64,000 nucleotides of DNA from Granulicella sp. L56. Its GTDB lineage: Bacteria; Acidobacteriota; Terriglobia; Terriglobales; Acidobacteriaceae. Shown in pieces: positions 8,052 to 17,108 of this stretch. Under the pieces are notes generated by a model that was not told where the DNA came from, made no database searches, and saw nothing but the letters and a program-made list of their open reading frames with translations. The position numbers and the translations under genes were made by a program. The stretch's first letter is position 1. Every line of letters begins with the position of its first letter. The stretch spans positions 1,168,198 through 1,232,197 of the forward strand of contig NZ_LMUS01000001.1 of NCBI RefSeq assembly GCF_009765835.1, read 5' to 3'.

Positions 8052-8204
8052 ATATCCAAAGAAATCTACACCGCCACTTACGGCAAACTTTGCATCAAAA
8101 CACTGTGTTTGCGCCTCTAACCATATGTAGCCTCATCGATGGCCGTTTAACCGAACCGCGCTTGCCTGCTTGCGCCGAACCCAGTTGAGGATATAAATCA
8201 GTAC

Positions 8205-9791
8205 ATGGCCGCAACGGCAACAGCACCGGCAGACCAGTCGAATGAAGCTACCTTCGGAGTCAATCCCTGGCTCATCGCTGCCGCCGTCATGCTCGCCACC
8301 TTCATGGAGGTACTCGACACCTCCATCGCCGCCGTGGCGCTCCCTTACATCGGCGGCTCGCTCTCGGCCACGACCGACGAAGCCACCTGGGTCCTCACCA
8401 GCTACCTCGTCGCCAACGCCATCGTCCTCCCCGCCAGCAACTGGTTCTCCCTCAAATTCGGCCGCAAGCGCTTCCTCATGTCCTGCGTCGTCATCTTCAC
8501 CGTAGCCAGCTTTGCCTGCGGAGCCGCGCCCACGCTCGCCTTCATGCTCATCGCCCGTGTCGTTCAGGGAGCAGGCGGCGGAGCCCTCCAGCCGCTCTCA
8601 CAGGCCATCCTGCTCGAGTCTTTCCCTCCAAAAAAACGCGGAGCCGCCATGGCCGTCTTCGCCTTCGGAGTCGTCGTCGCTCCCGTCCTCGGCCCCACCC
8701 TCGGCGGCTGGCTCACCGATACCTATTCATGGCGCTACGCCTTCTATATCAACATCCCCATCGGCATCCTTGCGCTGTACATGATCAACCGCTTCGTCCA
8801 CGACCCGGCCTACATCAAGAACGCGAAGGCACCCTTCTTCGACCGCTACGGCTTCGCCGCACTAGTCATCTGGACCGGCTCCCTTCAGGTCATCCTCGAC
8901 AAGGGGCAGGAAGTCGACTGGTTCGGAGCCACCTGGGTCCGCTGGGCCGCTCTCGCTCTGGTCGTCTCCTTCGTCTACTTCATCTGGCACTCATGGAACG
9001 ACAAGGACACGCTCGTCGATCTCAAGGTCCTCAAAGACCGCAACTTCGCCATCGGCGCAACGCTCATCTTCCTCTTCGGCATCGCCATCTACTCCACCGT
9101 CGTCGTCCTTCCGCTCTTCTATCAGGAATTATTGGGCTACACCGCCTTCACCGCCGGTCTCGTCGTCGCGCCTCGCGGCATCGGAGCCATCTGCGGGATG
9201 CCCATCATCGGCTACCTCTCCAACAAGGCCGACCCGCGCTGGCTCCTCACCTTTGGCTTCTTCACCTTCGGCCTGACAACGCTCTACTTCGGCGGCCTTA
9301 CGCTGGAGATATCGCCTACAACGCTGCTCCTGCCGATCCTGATCACCGGCTTCGGCCTCAGCTTCGTCTTTGTGCCCATCAACACCGCAGCCTACGGCAC
9401 CCTCAGCAACGAGCAGATCGGCAACGCCAGCGGCCTCTTCAACCTGATGCGCAACGTCGGCGGCTCCATCGGCATCTCGCTCGCCTCCACCCTGCTCACC
9501 CGGCGCAGCGACGTCCACCAGAACCTCATCTCCGGCTCCGTTCCAATAACCGGGCAGAACTTCCAGAACAGCCTTGGAGCTACCACCCACGCGCTGACCG
9601 GTTTCTTCGGCAAGTCCAACGCCACGCTTCCCGCCCAATCGATGCTCTACCAACAGCTCCAACGCCAGGCACTAAGCTGGGCCTTCGTCGACGTCTTCCG
9701 CTGGCTCTCGCTGCTCAGCTTCGGCTGCATCGTGATCGTCTGGCTCTTCAAGAAAGTTAAACCCGGCCGCGGCCCCGCCGGAGCCCACTAG
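8205..9791 (+). CDS. DHA2-family (EmrB/QacA) drug:H+ antiporter
   Basis: A 528-residue major-facilitator protein with 14 predicted helices. Motif D1-like sequence lies in helix 1 (FMEVLDTSIAAVALPYIGGSL). Motif A follows in loop 2-3 (NWFSLKFGRKRFLM). Motif C lies in helix 5 (GVVVAPVLGPTLGGWLTD). These are typical of the EmrB subfamily, which pumps hydrophobic compounds out of the cytoplasm, often with an EmrA adaptor and an outer-membrane channel. No adaptor gene is adjacent. A paralogue with its own TetR regulator lies at 19697-21340. No regulator is next to this copy. Confidence 0.9.
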   Translation: MAATATAPADQSNEATFGVNPWLIAAAVMLATFMEVLDTSIAAVALPYIGGSLSATTDEATWVLTSYLVANAIVLPASNWFSLKFGRKRFLMSCVVIFTVASFACGAAPTLAFMLIARVVQGAGGGALQPLSQAILLESFPPKKRGAAMAVFAFGVVVAPVLGPTLGGWLTDTYSWRYAFYINIPIGILALYMINRFVHDPAYIKNAKAPFFDRYGFAALVIWTGSLQVILDKGQEVDWFGATWVRWAALALVVSFVYFIWHSWNDKDTLVDLKVLKDRNFAIGATLIFLFGIAIYSTVVVLPLFYQELLGYTAFTAGLVVAPRGIGAICGMPIIGYLSNKADPRWLLTFGFFTFGLTTLYFGGLTLEISPTTLLLPILITGFGLSFVFVPINTAAYGTLSNEQIGNASGLFNLMRNVGGSIGISLASTLLTRRSDVHQNLISGSVPITGQNFQNSLGATTHALTGFFGKSNATLPAQSMLYQQLQRQALSWAFVDVFRWLSLLSFGCIVIVWLFKKVKPGRGPAGAH

Positions 9792-9859
9792 ACAACATCC
9801 ATCCGGTTTCGATCACCAATCCAAACAAAACCTTGTCATCCTGGCTGAGAGAAAGATTT

Positions 9860-9900
9860 GTCATCCTGAGCGAAGGCGAAGCCGAGTCGAAGGATCTGTA
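9860..9900 (+). repeat. Dispersed repeat family B, copy 2
   Basis: TGTCATCCTGAGCGAAGG at the left end and TCGAAGGATCTG at the right end match the copy at 4044-4087. The centre differs (GCGAAGCCGAG). Confidence 0.7.
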
Positions 9901-9903
9901 GTC

Positions 9904-9957
9904 GCATTTAGATTTGCCGCTGCATTTACATTTGCCACTGCAATTGCAAGTGCTTCT
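9904..9957. repeat. 18-bp tandem repeat, three units
   Basis: Units GCATTTAGATTTGCCGCT (9904-9921), GCATTTACATTTGCCACT (9922-9939) and a degenerate third unit starting GCAATTGCAAGTG (9940-9957). Non-coding. Confidence 0.6.
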
Positions 9958-9964
9958 GGGTACA

Positions 9965-10018
9965 CCAAGGCTTTAGCCTTGGTTCTCTCGATCAGCAAAC
10001 TAAGACGGGCTTTAGCCC
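9965..10018. repeat. Pair of CTTTAGCC hairpins
   Basis: CCAAGGCTTTAGCCTTGG (9965-9982) and GGGCTTTAGCCC (10007-10018) are two perfect short hairpins sharing the same TTTA centre. They look like one REP-type unit made of two related palindromes. Confidence 0.6.
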
Positions 10019-10052
10019 CTGGGTATTCTCTCCTGCACCGAATAAAGTACCA

Positions 10053-11198
10053 GTGCAGCACATAACGAAAAGCCGTCAGCGCCACAGCCGAACTATCAGT
10101 TACGATGTCCTCGTGCGCCTCGCCATCCTTATTCTCATCCTCACCCTTACCTCCCAGGCCAAAGCCCAATGGGACATCGAAGACTCCCACACCACCGCCA
10201 GCCTGCGCGGCATCGACAGCATAGGCGACGGCGTCGCCTGGGCCAGCGGAACCAACGGCACCGTCCTCCGCACCCAGGACGACGGCAGCCACTGGCAAGC
10301 CTGCACCATCCCACCCGGAGCCGACAAACTCGATTTCCGCGGCATACAGGTCTTCGACGCCAACACCGCCATCGTCATGTCCAGCGGCAAAGGCGACCTC
10401 TCCCGCATCTACAAAACCACCGACGGCTGCCAAACCTGGAAACTCGTCTTCACCAACCCAGACGCAGACGGATTCTTCGACTCCGTGAACCGTGTCACGA
10501 CCAAACAGCTCTATCTGCTTGGTGACCCGGTCGACGGCAAGTTCTCCATGTACTTTTCCTCCGATGCTGGCGCAACCTGGTTCGGCACGGACGACCCCGG
10601 CCTTGATGCCGACAAAGGCGATGGAGCTTTCGCCGCCAGCAATAGCTCCTTCACCTCAAAGGCAATCTTCTTATTCTTTGGCACAGGCGGAGGTTCAGCA
10701 GCCCACGTGTACTACTCCTACTCCAAATGCGGCGCCAGCGGAAACTGTCCAATGGCCTGGGCAAAGTCAGAGGTACCCATCGCCGCTGGAAGCCCTGCTT
10801 CAGGTGTCTTTTCCCTCGCCCTGCGCGCAACAATGAACTTGTCAGGCAAGGTGCAGACCGCTTTAGTTGCCATAGGCGGAGTGCATGACAAGCCACAACT
10901 GTCCGACCGCACTGCCGCCACCTCCAGCGACGGCGGCAAGACATGGCTCCTTGCTCAGACGATGCCAGGGGGCTATCGCAGTGCAGTAGTCTTCGATTCC
11001 GCAACTCAGACCTGGATCACCGTAGGCCCCAATGGCACCGACATCTCCCGCGACGACGGTCGCAACTGGAAACCCCTCAAACCCACAAAAGAAGACGCAC
11101 CCGACGCCGATAAGAACTGGAACGCTCTCTCACTCCCCTTCGTCGTAGGCCCCAACGGTCGAATCGGCAAACTTCGCCCCACAGCACTCAATCCATAA
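10053..11198 (+). CDS. Exported YCF48/BNR-like beta-propeller protein
   Basis: 381 residues with a signal peptide (about 20-38, LAILILILTLTSQAKA). Repeated blades follow with Asp-box-like motifs: RTQDDGSHWQ, KTTDGCQTWK, SSDAGATWFG, SSDGGKTWLL and SRDDGRNWKP. Such S/T-x-D-x-G-x-x-W motifs mark sialidase-type (BNR) and YCF48 photosystem-assembly-like propellers. Catalytic sialidase arginines are not evident, so an enzymatic role is unproven. A GTG at 10053 is taken as start. A later GTG before the hydrophobic core (RLAILIL) is an alternative. The gene is flanked by repeats on the left and converges on the pseudopilin-like gene 4 bp beyond its stop. Confidence 0.75.
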   Translation: MQHITKSRQRHSRTISYDVLVRLAILILILTLTSQAKAQWDIEDSHTTASLRGIDSIGDGVAWASGTNGTVLRTQDDGSHWQACTIPPGADKLDFRGIQVFDANTAIVMSSGKGDLSRIYKTTDGCQTWKLVFTNPDADGFFDSVNRVTTKQLYLLGDPVDGKFSMYFSSDAGATWFGTDDPGLDADKGDGAFAASNSSFTSKAIFLFFGTGGGSAAHVYYSYSKCGASGNCPMAWAKSEVPIAAGSPASGVFSLALRATMNLSGKVQTALVAIGGVHDKPQLSDRTAATSSDGGKTWLLAQTMPGGYRSAVVFDSATQTWITVGPNGTDISRDDGRNWKPLKPTKEDAPDADKNWNALSLPFVVGPNGRIGKLRPTALNP

Positions 11199-11202
11199 AT
11201 TG

Positions 11203-12249
11203 CTACTGAGGAGTATTCGTCGTCGGAGATGGGCTGGAACTCGTTCCGCTTCCGAAGCCGCTGCTGCCAGAACTTCCGCTTCCCAAGCCGCCGCCCGTAG
11301 ATTGACCACCCGAGCTTGAACCCGACCCGAAATTAAGGTCTCCTGAAGTCGACGACTTGGAATCGGCAGCCGACCCAAGATTTGCGGCATCCGTCGAAGC
11401 CATTCCGCCGCCGAACAGACTCACCTTGGCCTTCAACTGCTCGATCCGGGGATCGTAGAGAAACTCCCACGTCTCATAGGTCGTCTGCTCGTTGAGCGTC
11501 CTGATCGAGTTGCCACTCTTCACCAGCCCGATCCCGACAATCGGGCCAGCCGTTGCCGCAGAGCCAATCCCTGACTGGCCTCCAATCCCGTTCGATCCTG
11601 AACCGGACGAGGTTCCAGACGTGCTCGACGATGACAAGCCTGTTGAACCAGTTCCTCCCGCTCCAGATGAAGACGAGCCAAAGGAAGAGGTCAAACCGCC
11701 CGATCCAGAAGACGAAGACGATCCAAAAGAGGAGGTTAAACCGCCGCCCGATGACGAACCAGACGAGCCAAAAGCCGAGCCTGTTGAACCCGCTCCGCCA
11801 GCAGACGAGCCGCCAAGACTGGTGCTCTCAATCCCTCCCAACGGCTTGCCGAAGAAGGTCTTTACCGTGGTCTTGGCCTCGCCCAAATGGATCACCCGCC
11901 AGTCGTCCTTACCGGTCATCGGATCCATATAGCGTTTGCGCAGGAATCTGACGTTGTTGGTCTTCTCCAACTGTTCGATCGACGTAGGATAGTTGCCATT
12001 CTTGAGGTAGTACACCTCGATGGCCCGCACATAGGCATTGCCTCGGCGCACCGTCTCCACCTCGCGCTCGCGCCGCAGCTCATGTGCGGCTCGTGGAGCC
12101 GCAACCCCGAGCGCCAGCAATATCAAAAAAATCGCGACAATCAGCCCCAGCAGAAGAAAGCCCTGCTCCCCCTCGCGCTCACCCGCACACGCAGATCTAC
12201 CGTCAATGGTCTCTGATCGGTGCAATCGGTGTAGATCGGTATTAGGCAT
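11203..12249 (-). CDS. Type II secretion/type IV pilus pseudopilin-like protein with Gly/Ser-rich tail
   Basis: A GspG-like N-terminal region: short leader, then EQGFLLLGLIVAIFLILLAL as hydrophobic helix with a Gly-Phe prepilin-peptidase-like junction, followed by RREREVETVRRGNAYVRAIEVYYLKNGNYPTSIEQL. The usual Glu at mature position 5 is not present (Gly there). After about residue 160 the sequence becomes low-complexity Gly/Ser/Thr for most of the rest, with one ordered block (TYETWEFLYDPRIEQLKAKV) embedded. The ATG at 12247-12249 has GAGG upstream. A GTG at 12259-12261 is an alternative and abuts the previous gene. It is the last gene of the PilMNOP-like cluster. A pseudopilin or platform accessory role is inferred. 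Confidence 0.7.
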   Translation of the reverse strand: MPNTDLHRLHRSETIDGRSACAGEREGEQGFLLLGLIVAIFLILLALGVAAPRAAHELRREREVETVRRGNAYVRAIEVYYLKNGNYPTSIEQLEKTNNVRFLRKRYMDPMTGKDDWRVIHLGEAKTTVKTFFGKPLGGIESTSLGGSSAGGAGSTGSAFGSSGSSSGGGLTSSFGSSSSSGSGGLTSSFGSSSSGAGGTGSTGLSSSSTSGTSSGSGSNGIGGQSGIGSAATAGPIVGIGLVKSGNSIRTLNEQTTYETWEFLYDPRIEQLKAKVSLFGGGMASTDAANLGSAADSKSSTSGDLNFGSGSSSGGQSTGGGLGSGSSGSSGFGSGTSSSPSPTTNTPQ

Positions 12250-12262
12250 CTGCTTCTTCACC

Positions 12263-12853
12263 TCACTGAATAATCAGCGGCAGCGTCTGCGTATTGTTGT
12301 CGGTCAGGTCTTCCACCACGATGGAGTTCGCCGAGATCGTTCCGACTTTATATCGCCGCTGCACAATATCTCCCGGCGACGCCAGAAAGACATCTTCGCC
12401 GTGCAGCAGGAACGCCCTTCGCACTCCTTTGGCCGAGGTGGCCGTTCCAAAAAACTTGAGGTCGATCGGCGGAGGAGGCGGAGGCCCCAGCGGCCCTACC
12501 GGACCGACCGGTCCCCTGGGACGAGCCGAGGCAATCGCCTTCGGAATCACGACTACGGGAGCCGAGTTGACGGAGAAGATATTCCGTCCGCTCCCAGAAT
12601 AGACCAGCGATTCGGTCACCAGCATCGCCTTCATATGCAGCGTCGGATCGAGGTGCGTCGCCGCCGTGCCTACATTCTTCGCCTCGCCTGCCCTCGCTGG
12701 AGTTCTCACCGGAACCGTCACCGTTGTTGTCACAGGCCGGGCAGCATCCGGGGTAGAAAGCTGCGTGTACATATAGACGATCGCGGCCAACGCAAATACA
12801 CCGACGATCACGAGAATCCTGAGCTTCTTCTTGTCCTCCGCTCCCATCTTCAT
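12263..12853 (-). CDS. PilP/GspC-like inner-membrane lipoprotein-less linker protein
   Basis: 196 residues: cytoplasmic N-terminus, one membrane helix (ILVIVGVFALAAIVYMYTQL), a periplasmic Pro-rich hinge (PRGPVGPVGPLGPPPPPP), then a small beta domain (LKFFGTATSAKGVRRAFLLHGEDVFLASPGD) resembling the homology region of GspC and PilP. In type IV pili and type II secretion this domain contacts the secretin. Position after PilO with a 4-bp overlap supports this assignment. There is no lipobox, unlike classical PilP, so GspC-like topology fits better. Confidence 0.65.
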   Translation of the reverse strand: MKMGAEDKKKLRILVIVGVFALAAIVYMYTQLSTPDAARPVTTTVTVPVRTPARAGEAKNVGTAATHLDPTLHMKAMLVTESLVYSGSGRNIFSVNSAPVVVIPKAIASARPRGPVGPVGPLGPPPPPPIDLKFFGTATSAKGVRRAFLLHGEDVFLASPGDIVQRRYKVGTISANSIVVEDLTDNNTQTLPLIIQ

Positions 12854-13533
12854 CGCGATGCACCTCCATCGGCAGGCGAGCCGCCTACCGCCGCATCGCC
12901 CGAGGGCGCGACCACATTCTTCTCTTTGCTCTCCGCTCCCACCGGAGCGCGCAGATACGTCACCATCTTCAACCGCAGGCCGACTGTACCGCTCTGCTCA
13001 CCGGTCAGCTGAACTCCGCGAATCAGGAAGAACATCTTGTCGCGTTCCAGCCCATTGATAAACAGCATCAACGGCCTGTAGTCTCCGCTGAGGCTGTAGT
13101 CCATGCGAAGCTCCGTCAACGCACCGGCACTGCCCGTCATCACCGGCGCCGACGAATATGCTCCCTGATTGAGCTTCACGCCAACCTTCTTCGCCAGCAC
13201 GCCCAGCTCACCCACCACTTCAGAGTCGGCAAACGGCAGCCGCCGGTCATAAAACTCATTCGCTTCCGTCGTCGCCTGGTCCAGCTTCGCATCCAGTCCC
13301 TGGAGCGGTTTTCTCGCAATGTCCGCCGTCTTCATCGAGACGGTCTGCTGTTCCAGCGCAGTGGCATCCTGGCTGTTCGCCGCCTGCCATGCAAAGCCAA
13401 TATGAATCAGCAGATAAAGATTCACCAGCGCCAGCACCGCAATCCCTGCGTAGTAGATATTCAGTCGCGTCAGCAAAGCGCGCGTACGCTCGGTCATATT
13501 CGGCGGCAGCATGTTCCGGGTCATCACCGTCAT
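12850..13533 (-). CDS. pilO: PilO-like pilus assembly protein
   Basis: 227 residues with a short cytoplasmic N-terminus, a membrane helix (YYAGIAVLALVNLYLLIHIGFAW), a coiled-coil segment (about 55-95) and a ferredoxin-like periplasmic domain (LTELRMDYSLSGDYRPLMLFINGLERDKMFFLIRGVQL region). PilO forms a heterodimer with PilN in the inner-membrane alignment complex. The Ala/Gly-rich C-terminus (about 195-227) is low complexity. It overlaps the pilN gene and the PilP-like gene by 4 bp on either side, so the set is translationally coupled. Confidence 0.8.
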   Translation of the reverse strand: MTVMTRNMLPPNMTERTRALLTRLNIYYAGIAVLALVNLYLLIHIGFAWQAANSQDATALEQQTVSMKTADIARKPLQGLDAKLDQATTEANEFYDRRLPFADSEVVGELGVLAKKVGVKLNQGAYSSAPVMTGSAGALTELRMDYSLSGDYRPLMLFINGLERDKMFFLIRGVQLTGEQSGTVGLRLKMVTYLRAPVGAESKEKNVVAPSGDAAVGGSPADGGASR

Positions 13534-14180
13534 CGCTTGCCTCCGGTCCGGTCTGCTTTGACCTCGGCGCCACGCTTCACCACAGCCGCGGGCAACGGAT
13601 TGTAGCCACTCAAAATATCGAACTCCACCGCTGCCGGCATCTGCATCTGCATCTGATTCCGATTGCCCTGTTGCTTCTGGGCGGCCTCGTTGACCAGCCG
13701 TGGAGCAATGAACCGTTGCGATGTCTCCAGATTTCTCACCAACTCCACCGCACGGTCGCGGTCGCCGCTCACCCGCAGCCGAATGTTGACGTCGCCGTCC
13801 TTGGTAATCACCGGCTCGATGCTGGTGACCTGGACGCCGACGGGCAGGACTCTTTCGAGGTCCATCATCACCGCGGTCCAGCTAAAACTCTTGCGCTCGA
13901 ACAAGTCATTGAGAAACTGCGACCGCTCCAGCACGGACATGTTCTGCGGCTGGCGCATCCTCGCTTCGTTCGCCTGCCGCTCCTGCTGAAACTGCTGCGT
14001 CTTCGCCCTTAGCGCGTCCATCTGCGCCTGCGCTACGCTCGCACGCCCGTTCAGCACATGGAGCCAGAACCCCAGCCCAATCGCCAGAGCCACCAGCGCC
14101 ACGATTGCCAGGCGCAGCCGCGCAAAGAGAGGACGCAGCTCAACAAAAGGACGTGTTGCCAGATTGACGGAGATACGCAT
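13530..14180 (-). CDS. pilN: PilN-like pilus assembly protein
   Basis: 216 residues. The N-terminal INLATRPF motif (residues 4-11, MRISVNLATRPFVE) is the conserved PilN peptide that docks into PilM. A membrane helix (about 25-45), a Gln/Arg-rich coiled coil (about 50-85) and a periplasmic ferredoxin-like fold with LERVLPVGVQVTSIEP and VSGDRDRAVELVRNLE follow. The start codon overlaps the pilM stop by one base. The tail carries a Gln/Met stretch (NQMQMQMP). Assignment rests on the motif and the gene order M-N-O-P. Confidence 0.85.
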   Translation of the reverse strand: MRISVNLATRPFVELRPLFARLRLAIVALVALAIGLGFWLHVLNGRASVAQAQMDALRAKTQQFQQERQANEARMRQPQNMSVLERSQFLNDLFERKSFSWTAVMMDLERVLPVGVQVTSIEPVITKDGDVNIRLRVSGDRDRAVELVRNLETSQRFIAPRLVNEAAQKQQGNRNQMQMQMPAAVEFDILSGYNPLPAAVVKRGAEVKADRTGGKR

Positions 14181-15274
14181 CAGCTCTTCAACGCTCCCCG
14201 CACGCCGGCCAGCCAGCCGCGCGGCACACTCGCCGATACCGCACCCGTCTCCAACATCGTCACATCGACCATCTCCTGCACGCGCAAACCTTCCAGCCCA
14301 TTCGCTTCCATCATCGCAGCTACTTCGTGAGCTCCTATCGTCCCCGCCACCAGCAGACTCTCCGTAACAGTTTGCAGCGTGTCTTCAAAATAAGCGGCGG
14401 CGACGCTCACCGTCTGCGTAATCTCGCTGGCCGTTGCCTGTGCAACAGCGGTTGCAACCCAATCGTGCATCTCTGCCTTCTCGATCACCGCGGTCTGCAT
14501 GGCGGCCTCTGCCTCGAACCGGTCATAGTCACCCAGTATCTGTACTTCCCTGGCGGCCTGCGTCTCCTCGACAGTCGCCGCTATCGCCGTAGCAGCATCC
14601 GTATTCGCGCTCAAATCCAAGGCGCGATGCAGCAGCAGTATTCCACCCTTCACAATCGCGGTGGTTACGCCTCCCGGCTCCGCATTCACCACCAGCGCAG
14701 GAGCGTCCGCCACATCCAGTCCCGACAGCGCAGCCAGCGTGCTCGGCACCACCGCGCCCGGCAGATATCCGGCTGCTATTACCACGCCTTCGTACTCGTC
14801 CAACACATCCTTCGGCATCGCCACGGCCAGCACCCGCACCACGCTGCGCTCGCTCGCCATCACCTGATAGCTCACCGCCGCCGCGTCCGCATCGAACGGC
14901 AGCAGCTTCTTCAGCCGAAAGCGAACCACCGGCAGCGCCTCCACAGCCTTCGACGGCAACTGGTCGAAGTCCAGCAGCAGCACACGCACCGCCGCATCCG
15001 GAACGACCAACGTCACATGCCTGCCAACACTTCTCTCCGAGCCCTTCCCTGAAACTTCATCCAGAGCCTTGCGAACCGCCGTCGTCACGCCTTGGCGATC
15101 TACAAGATTGCCTACCTTCAACCCCGGAACCACCGCGCCGTCAGGCACATCCACCCGCGCCACGGCCGTCAACAGCGCAGCCGCATCCTCGGCACGCGCA
15201 GCGATGATGCCCTCAGCCCGTATCTCCACAGCCAGCCGAGGCCGCGTGCCTAAACTTGTCGGTAAAAAATCCAT
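14180..15274 (-). CDS. pilM: PilM-like actin-fold pilus assembly ATPase
   Basis: A 364-residue cytoplasmic protein with no membrane segment, first gene of the coupled M-N-O-P-like series. Alternating beta/alpha pattern, the region VTLVVPDAAVRVLLLDFDQLPSK and the later VNAEPGGVTTAIVKGGILLLHRALDL fit the actin-like PilM/GspL fold, which binds nucleotide and anchors PilN. Canonical phosphate-binding glycine loops are weaker than in Thermus PilM, so nucleotide binding is uncertain. Several Glu/Ala-rich helices lie between 230 and 310. It is separated from the upstream pilB gene by 46 bp. Confidence 0.75.
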   Translation of the reverse strand: MDFLPTSLGTRPRLAVEIRAEGIIAARAEDAAALLTAVARVDVPDGAVVPGLKVGNLVDRQGVTTAVRKALDEVSGKGSERSVGRHVTLVVPDAAVRVLLLDFDQLPSKAVEALPVVRFRLKKLLPFDADAAAVSYQVMASERSVVRVLAVAMPKDVLDEYEGVVIAAGYLPGAVVPSTLAALSGLDVADAPALVVNAEPGGVTTAIVKGGILLLHRALDLSANTDAATAIAATVEETQAAREVQILGDYDRFEAEAAMQTAVIEKAEMHDWVATAVAQATASEITQTVSVAAAYFEDTLQTVTESLLVAGTIGAHEVAAMMEANGLEGLRVQEMVDVTMLETGAVSASVPRGWLAGVRGALKS

Positions 15275-15320
15275 GCCGTCCTAGCTTACCTTCCCAACCG
15301 CACAACCATCGAAACCAGAC

Positions 15321-16955
15321 TTAACGTCCCGCCTCAATAAACGTAACCTTGTTGATCTCCCGCAGCGTCGTAATCCCAGCGCGAACCCGCTCCAGCGCCG
15401 AATCGCGTAGAAACGCCATCCCCTTCTCTCTCGCCTTCTTGCGGATTTCGCTGCCCGGCTTCTTCGCCAGCAGCATCTCGCGAATCTCGTCATCCAGCTC
15501 CAGCAGCTCATGGATGGCAGACCGGCCGCGATACCCCGTGCCGCCGCACTCGATACATCCAGTGCCCTCGCGGAAGTTGAACCCGCGCCATTCCTCCAGC
15601 TCCAGCCCGCTTGCGATCAGCTCCGCATCGCTGTAATGCACCTCGTGTGCACAGAAGTCGCAGACCTGCCGCACCAGTCGCTGCGCCAGAATACAGTTCA
15701 GCGCCGAGACGAAGTTATATGGCTCGACACCCATATTCAAAAAGCGCCCCAGCACATCGACCACGTTGTTCGCGTGGACGGTGGTAAACACCAGATGCCC
15801 GGTGAGCGCCGAGTTGATCGCGATCTGCGCCGTCTCCGCATCGCGGATTTCACCGACCAGAATCTTGTCCGGGTCGTGGCGCAGAATCGACCGCAGCCCT
15901 CGGGCAAAGGTAAGCCCTTTCTTCTCGTTCACCGGAATCTGCGTGATGCCGCGAATCTGGTACTCAACCGGGTCTTCGATGGTGATGATCTTGTCTTCTT
16001 CGCTCTTGATCTCGTTGAGCGCGGCGTAGAGCGTCGTCGTCTTACCCGACCCGGTCGGCCCGGTGACCAGCACCATGCCGTACGGCTCCTTGATGTAGCG
16101 CCGAAACCGCTCCAGGTCCCTGTCCGCAAAACCCACCACATCGAGCGAGAGCTTCTTGAACTTCTCGCTCATCGACTCTTTATCGAGTACGCGCAGCACA
16201 GCGTTCTCGCCATGCACCGTAGGCATGATCGAGACACGAAAGTCGATCAGCCTGCCCTTGTAGCGAACGCGGAAACGGCCGTCCTGGGGCACGCGTCGCT
16301 CGGCGATATCCAGCTCGCTCATGACCTTGATTCGCGAAAGAATCGTCTGGTGGTGCTCCCGCGCAATCGGAGCCATGGCCTGCTGCAACACGCCGTCGAT
16401 GCGGTACTTCACCATCAGGCAATCGTCGAACGTCTCCAGGTGAATATCGCTGGCCCGCCGCTCCAGCGCGGTAAAGATGGTCGTATCCACCAGCCGGATG
16501 ATCGGCGAGATATCGTCCTCGCTGGTCAACCGCTCGATGGAGATGTTCTCATCGGCATTGTCCTCGCTCGAAAGCACATCGAAGGCCAGCCCCTCGCTCG
16601 CTTCATCGAGCACGCGTTGTGACTGCTCCGTCTTCTTCAGCAGATCGGTAATCTGCGAGAGCGTCGCCACCCGTGTAATCAGCCGCGTGCCCAGCAGCCC
16701 CGAGATCTCGTCGAGCACCATCAGCTTCGAGGGGTCCGAGACCGCAATCGCCAGCCGCCCGTCCCTCTGCTCCAGCGGAACGAAGTTGTAGCGGAACATC
16801 ATGTCCACCGGGACCGTTTTAAACAGCTCATGCTGGATCTTGAAGTTCTTCAGGTCGACAAACTCCGCATGGTAGCGCCGCGCCAACCCCTGCGCGCGCT
16901 CGGTCTCGTCCACGCCCAATTCGTTGATTGGGATCGCCAAAGGAACATTTGCCAT
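15321..16955 (-). CDS. pilB: PilB/GspE-type secretion ATPase
   Basis: Hexameric ATPase that drives pilin or pseudopilin polymerisation. 544 residues: an N1-domain-like N-terminus (about 1-140), then the RecA-type domain with Walker A GPTGSGKTTTLY, Asp box ITIEDPVEYQ, Walker B ILVGEIRDAETA and His box LTGHLVFTTVHAN. A zinc-binding region CDFC...CIEC lies near the C-terminus, as in PilB/GspE. The start at 16953-16955 (MANVPLAI) is chosen because GGGAG precedes it at good spacing; a longer frame starts at 16988. It leads a leftward operon with pilM-pilN-pilO. The polytopic partner PilC is encoded 1.5 kb further upstream. Confidence 0.9.
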   Translation of the reverse strand: MANVPLAIPINELGVDETERAQGLARRYHAEFVDLKNFKIQHELFKTVPVDMMFRYNFVPLEQRDGRLAIAVSDPSKLMVLDEISGLLGTRLITRVATLSQITDLLKKTEQSQRVLDEASEGLAFDVLSSEDNADENISIERLTSEDDISPIIRLVDTTIFTALERRASDIHLETFDDCLMVKYRIDGVLQQAMAPIAREHHQTILSRIKVMSELDIAERRVPQDGRFRVRYKGRLIDFRVSIMPTVHGENAVLRVLDKESMSEKFKKLSLDVVGFADRDLERFRRYIKEPYGMVLVTGPTGSGKTTTLYAALNEIKSEEDKIITIEDPVEYQIRGITQIPVNEKKGLTFARGLRSILRHDPDKILVGEIRDAETAQIAINSALTGHLVFTTVHANNVVDVLGRFLNMGVEPYNFVSALNCILAQRLVRQVCDFCAHEVHYSDAELIASGLELEEWRGFNFREGTGCIECGGTGYRGRSAIHELLELDDEIREMLLAKKPGSEIRKKAREKGMAFLRDSALERVRAGITTLREINKVTFIEAGR

Positions 16956-17108
16956 AGCTGTAAGACTCCCTTCCACCCCATCCGTCACTGCCGAATGGCT
17001 CTCAAACCGGAAATTCTGACCGTATCTCCATTATCTAGGAAGGGGGGCTCCCGTGGTATTCTCGTGGCCTGATATCTGACAGCACTGCGCAGCTTCTGGA
17101 GACGATCC

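Larger units (their letters stand above)
9792..10052. other. Repeat-rich intergenic region
   Basis: A 261-bp gap after the DHA2 gene with no coding potential that I can support. It contains a family-B repeat (9860-9900), preceded by a partial copy (TTGTCATCCT near 9834). It also contains an 18-bp tandem repeat (9904-9957) and two CTTTAGCC hairpins (9965-9982, 10007-10018). It may act as a transcription terminator zone and a landing site for repeats. Confidence 0.6.

Noticed and set aside
9792..10052. CRISPR-like array from the 18-bp tandem units
   Set aside because: Units are contiguous with no spacers, diverge quickly, and no cas genes are nearby.
10053..11390. Short frames in other registers over the YCF48-like and pseudopilin genes
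   Set aside because: All overlap better-supported genes and show no family signature.
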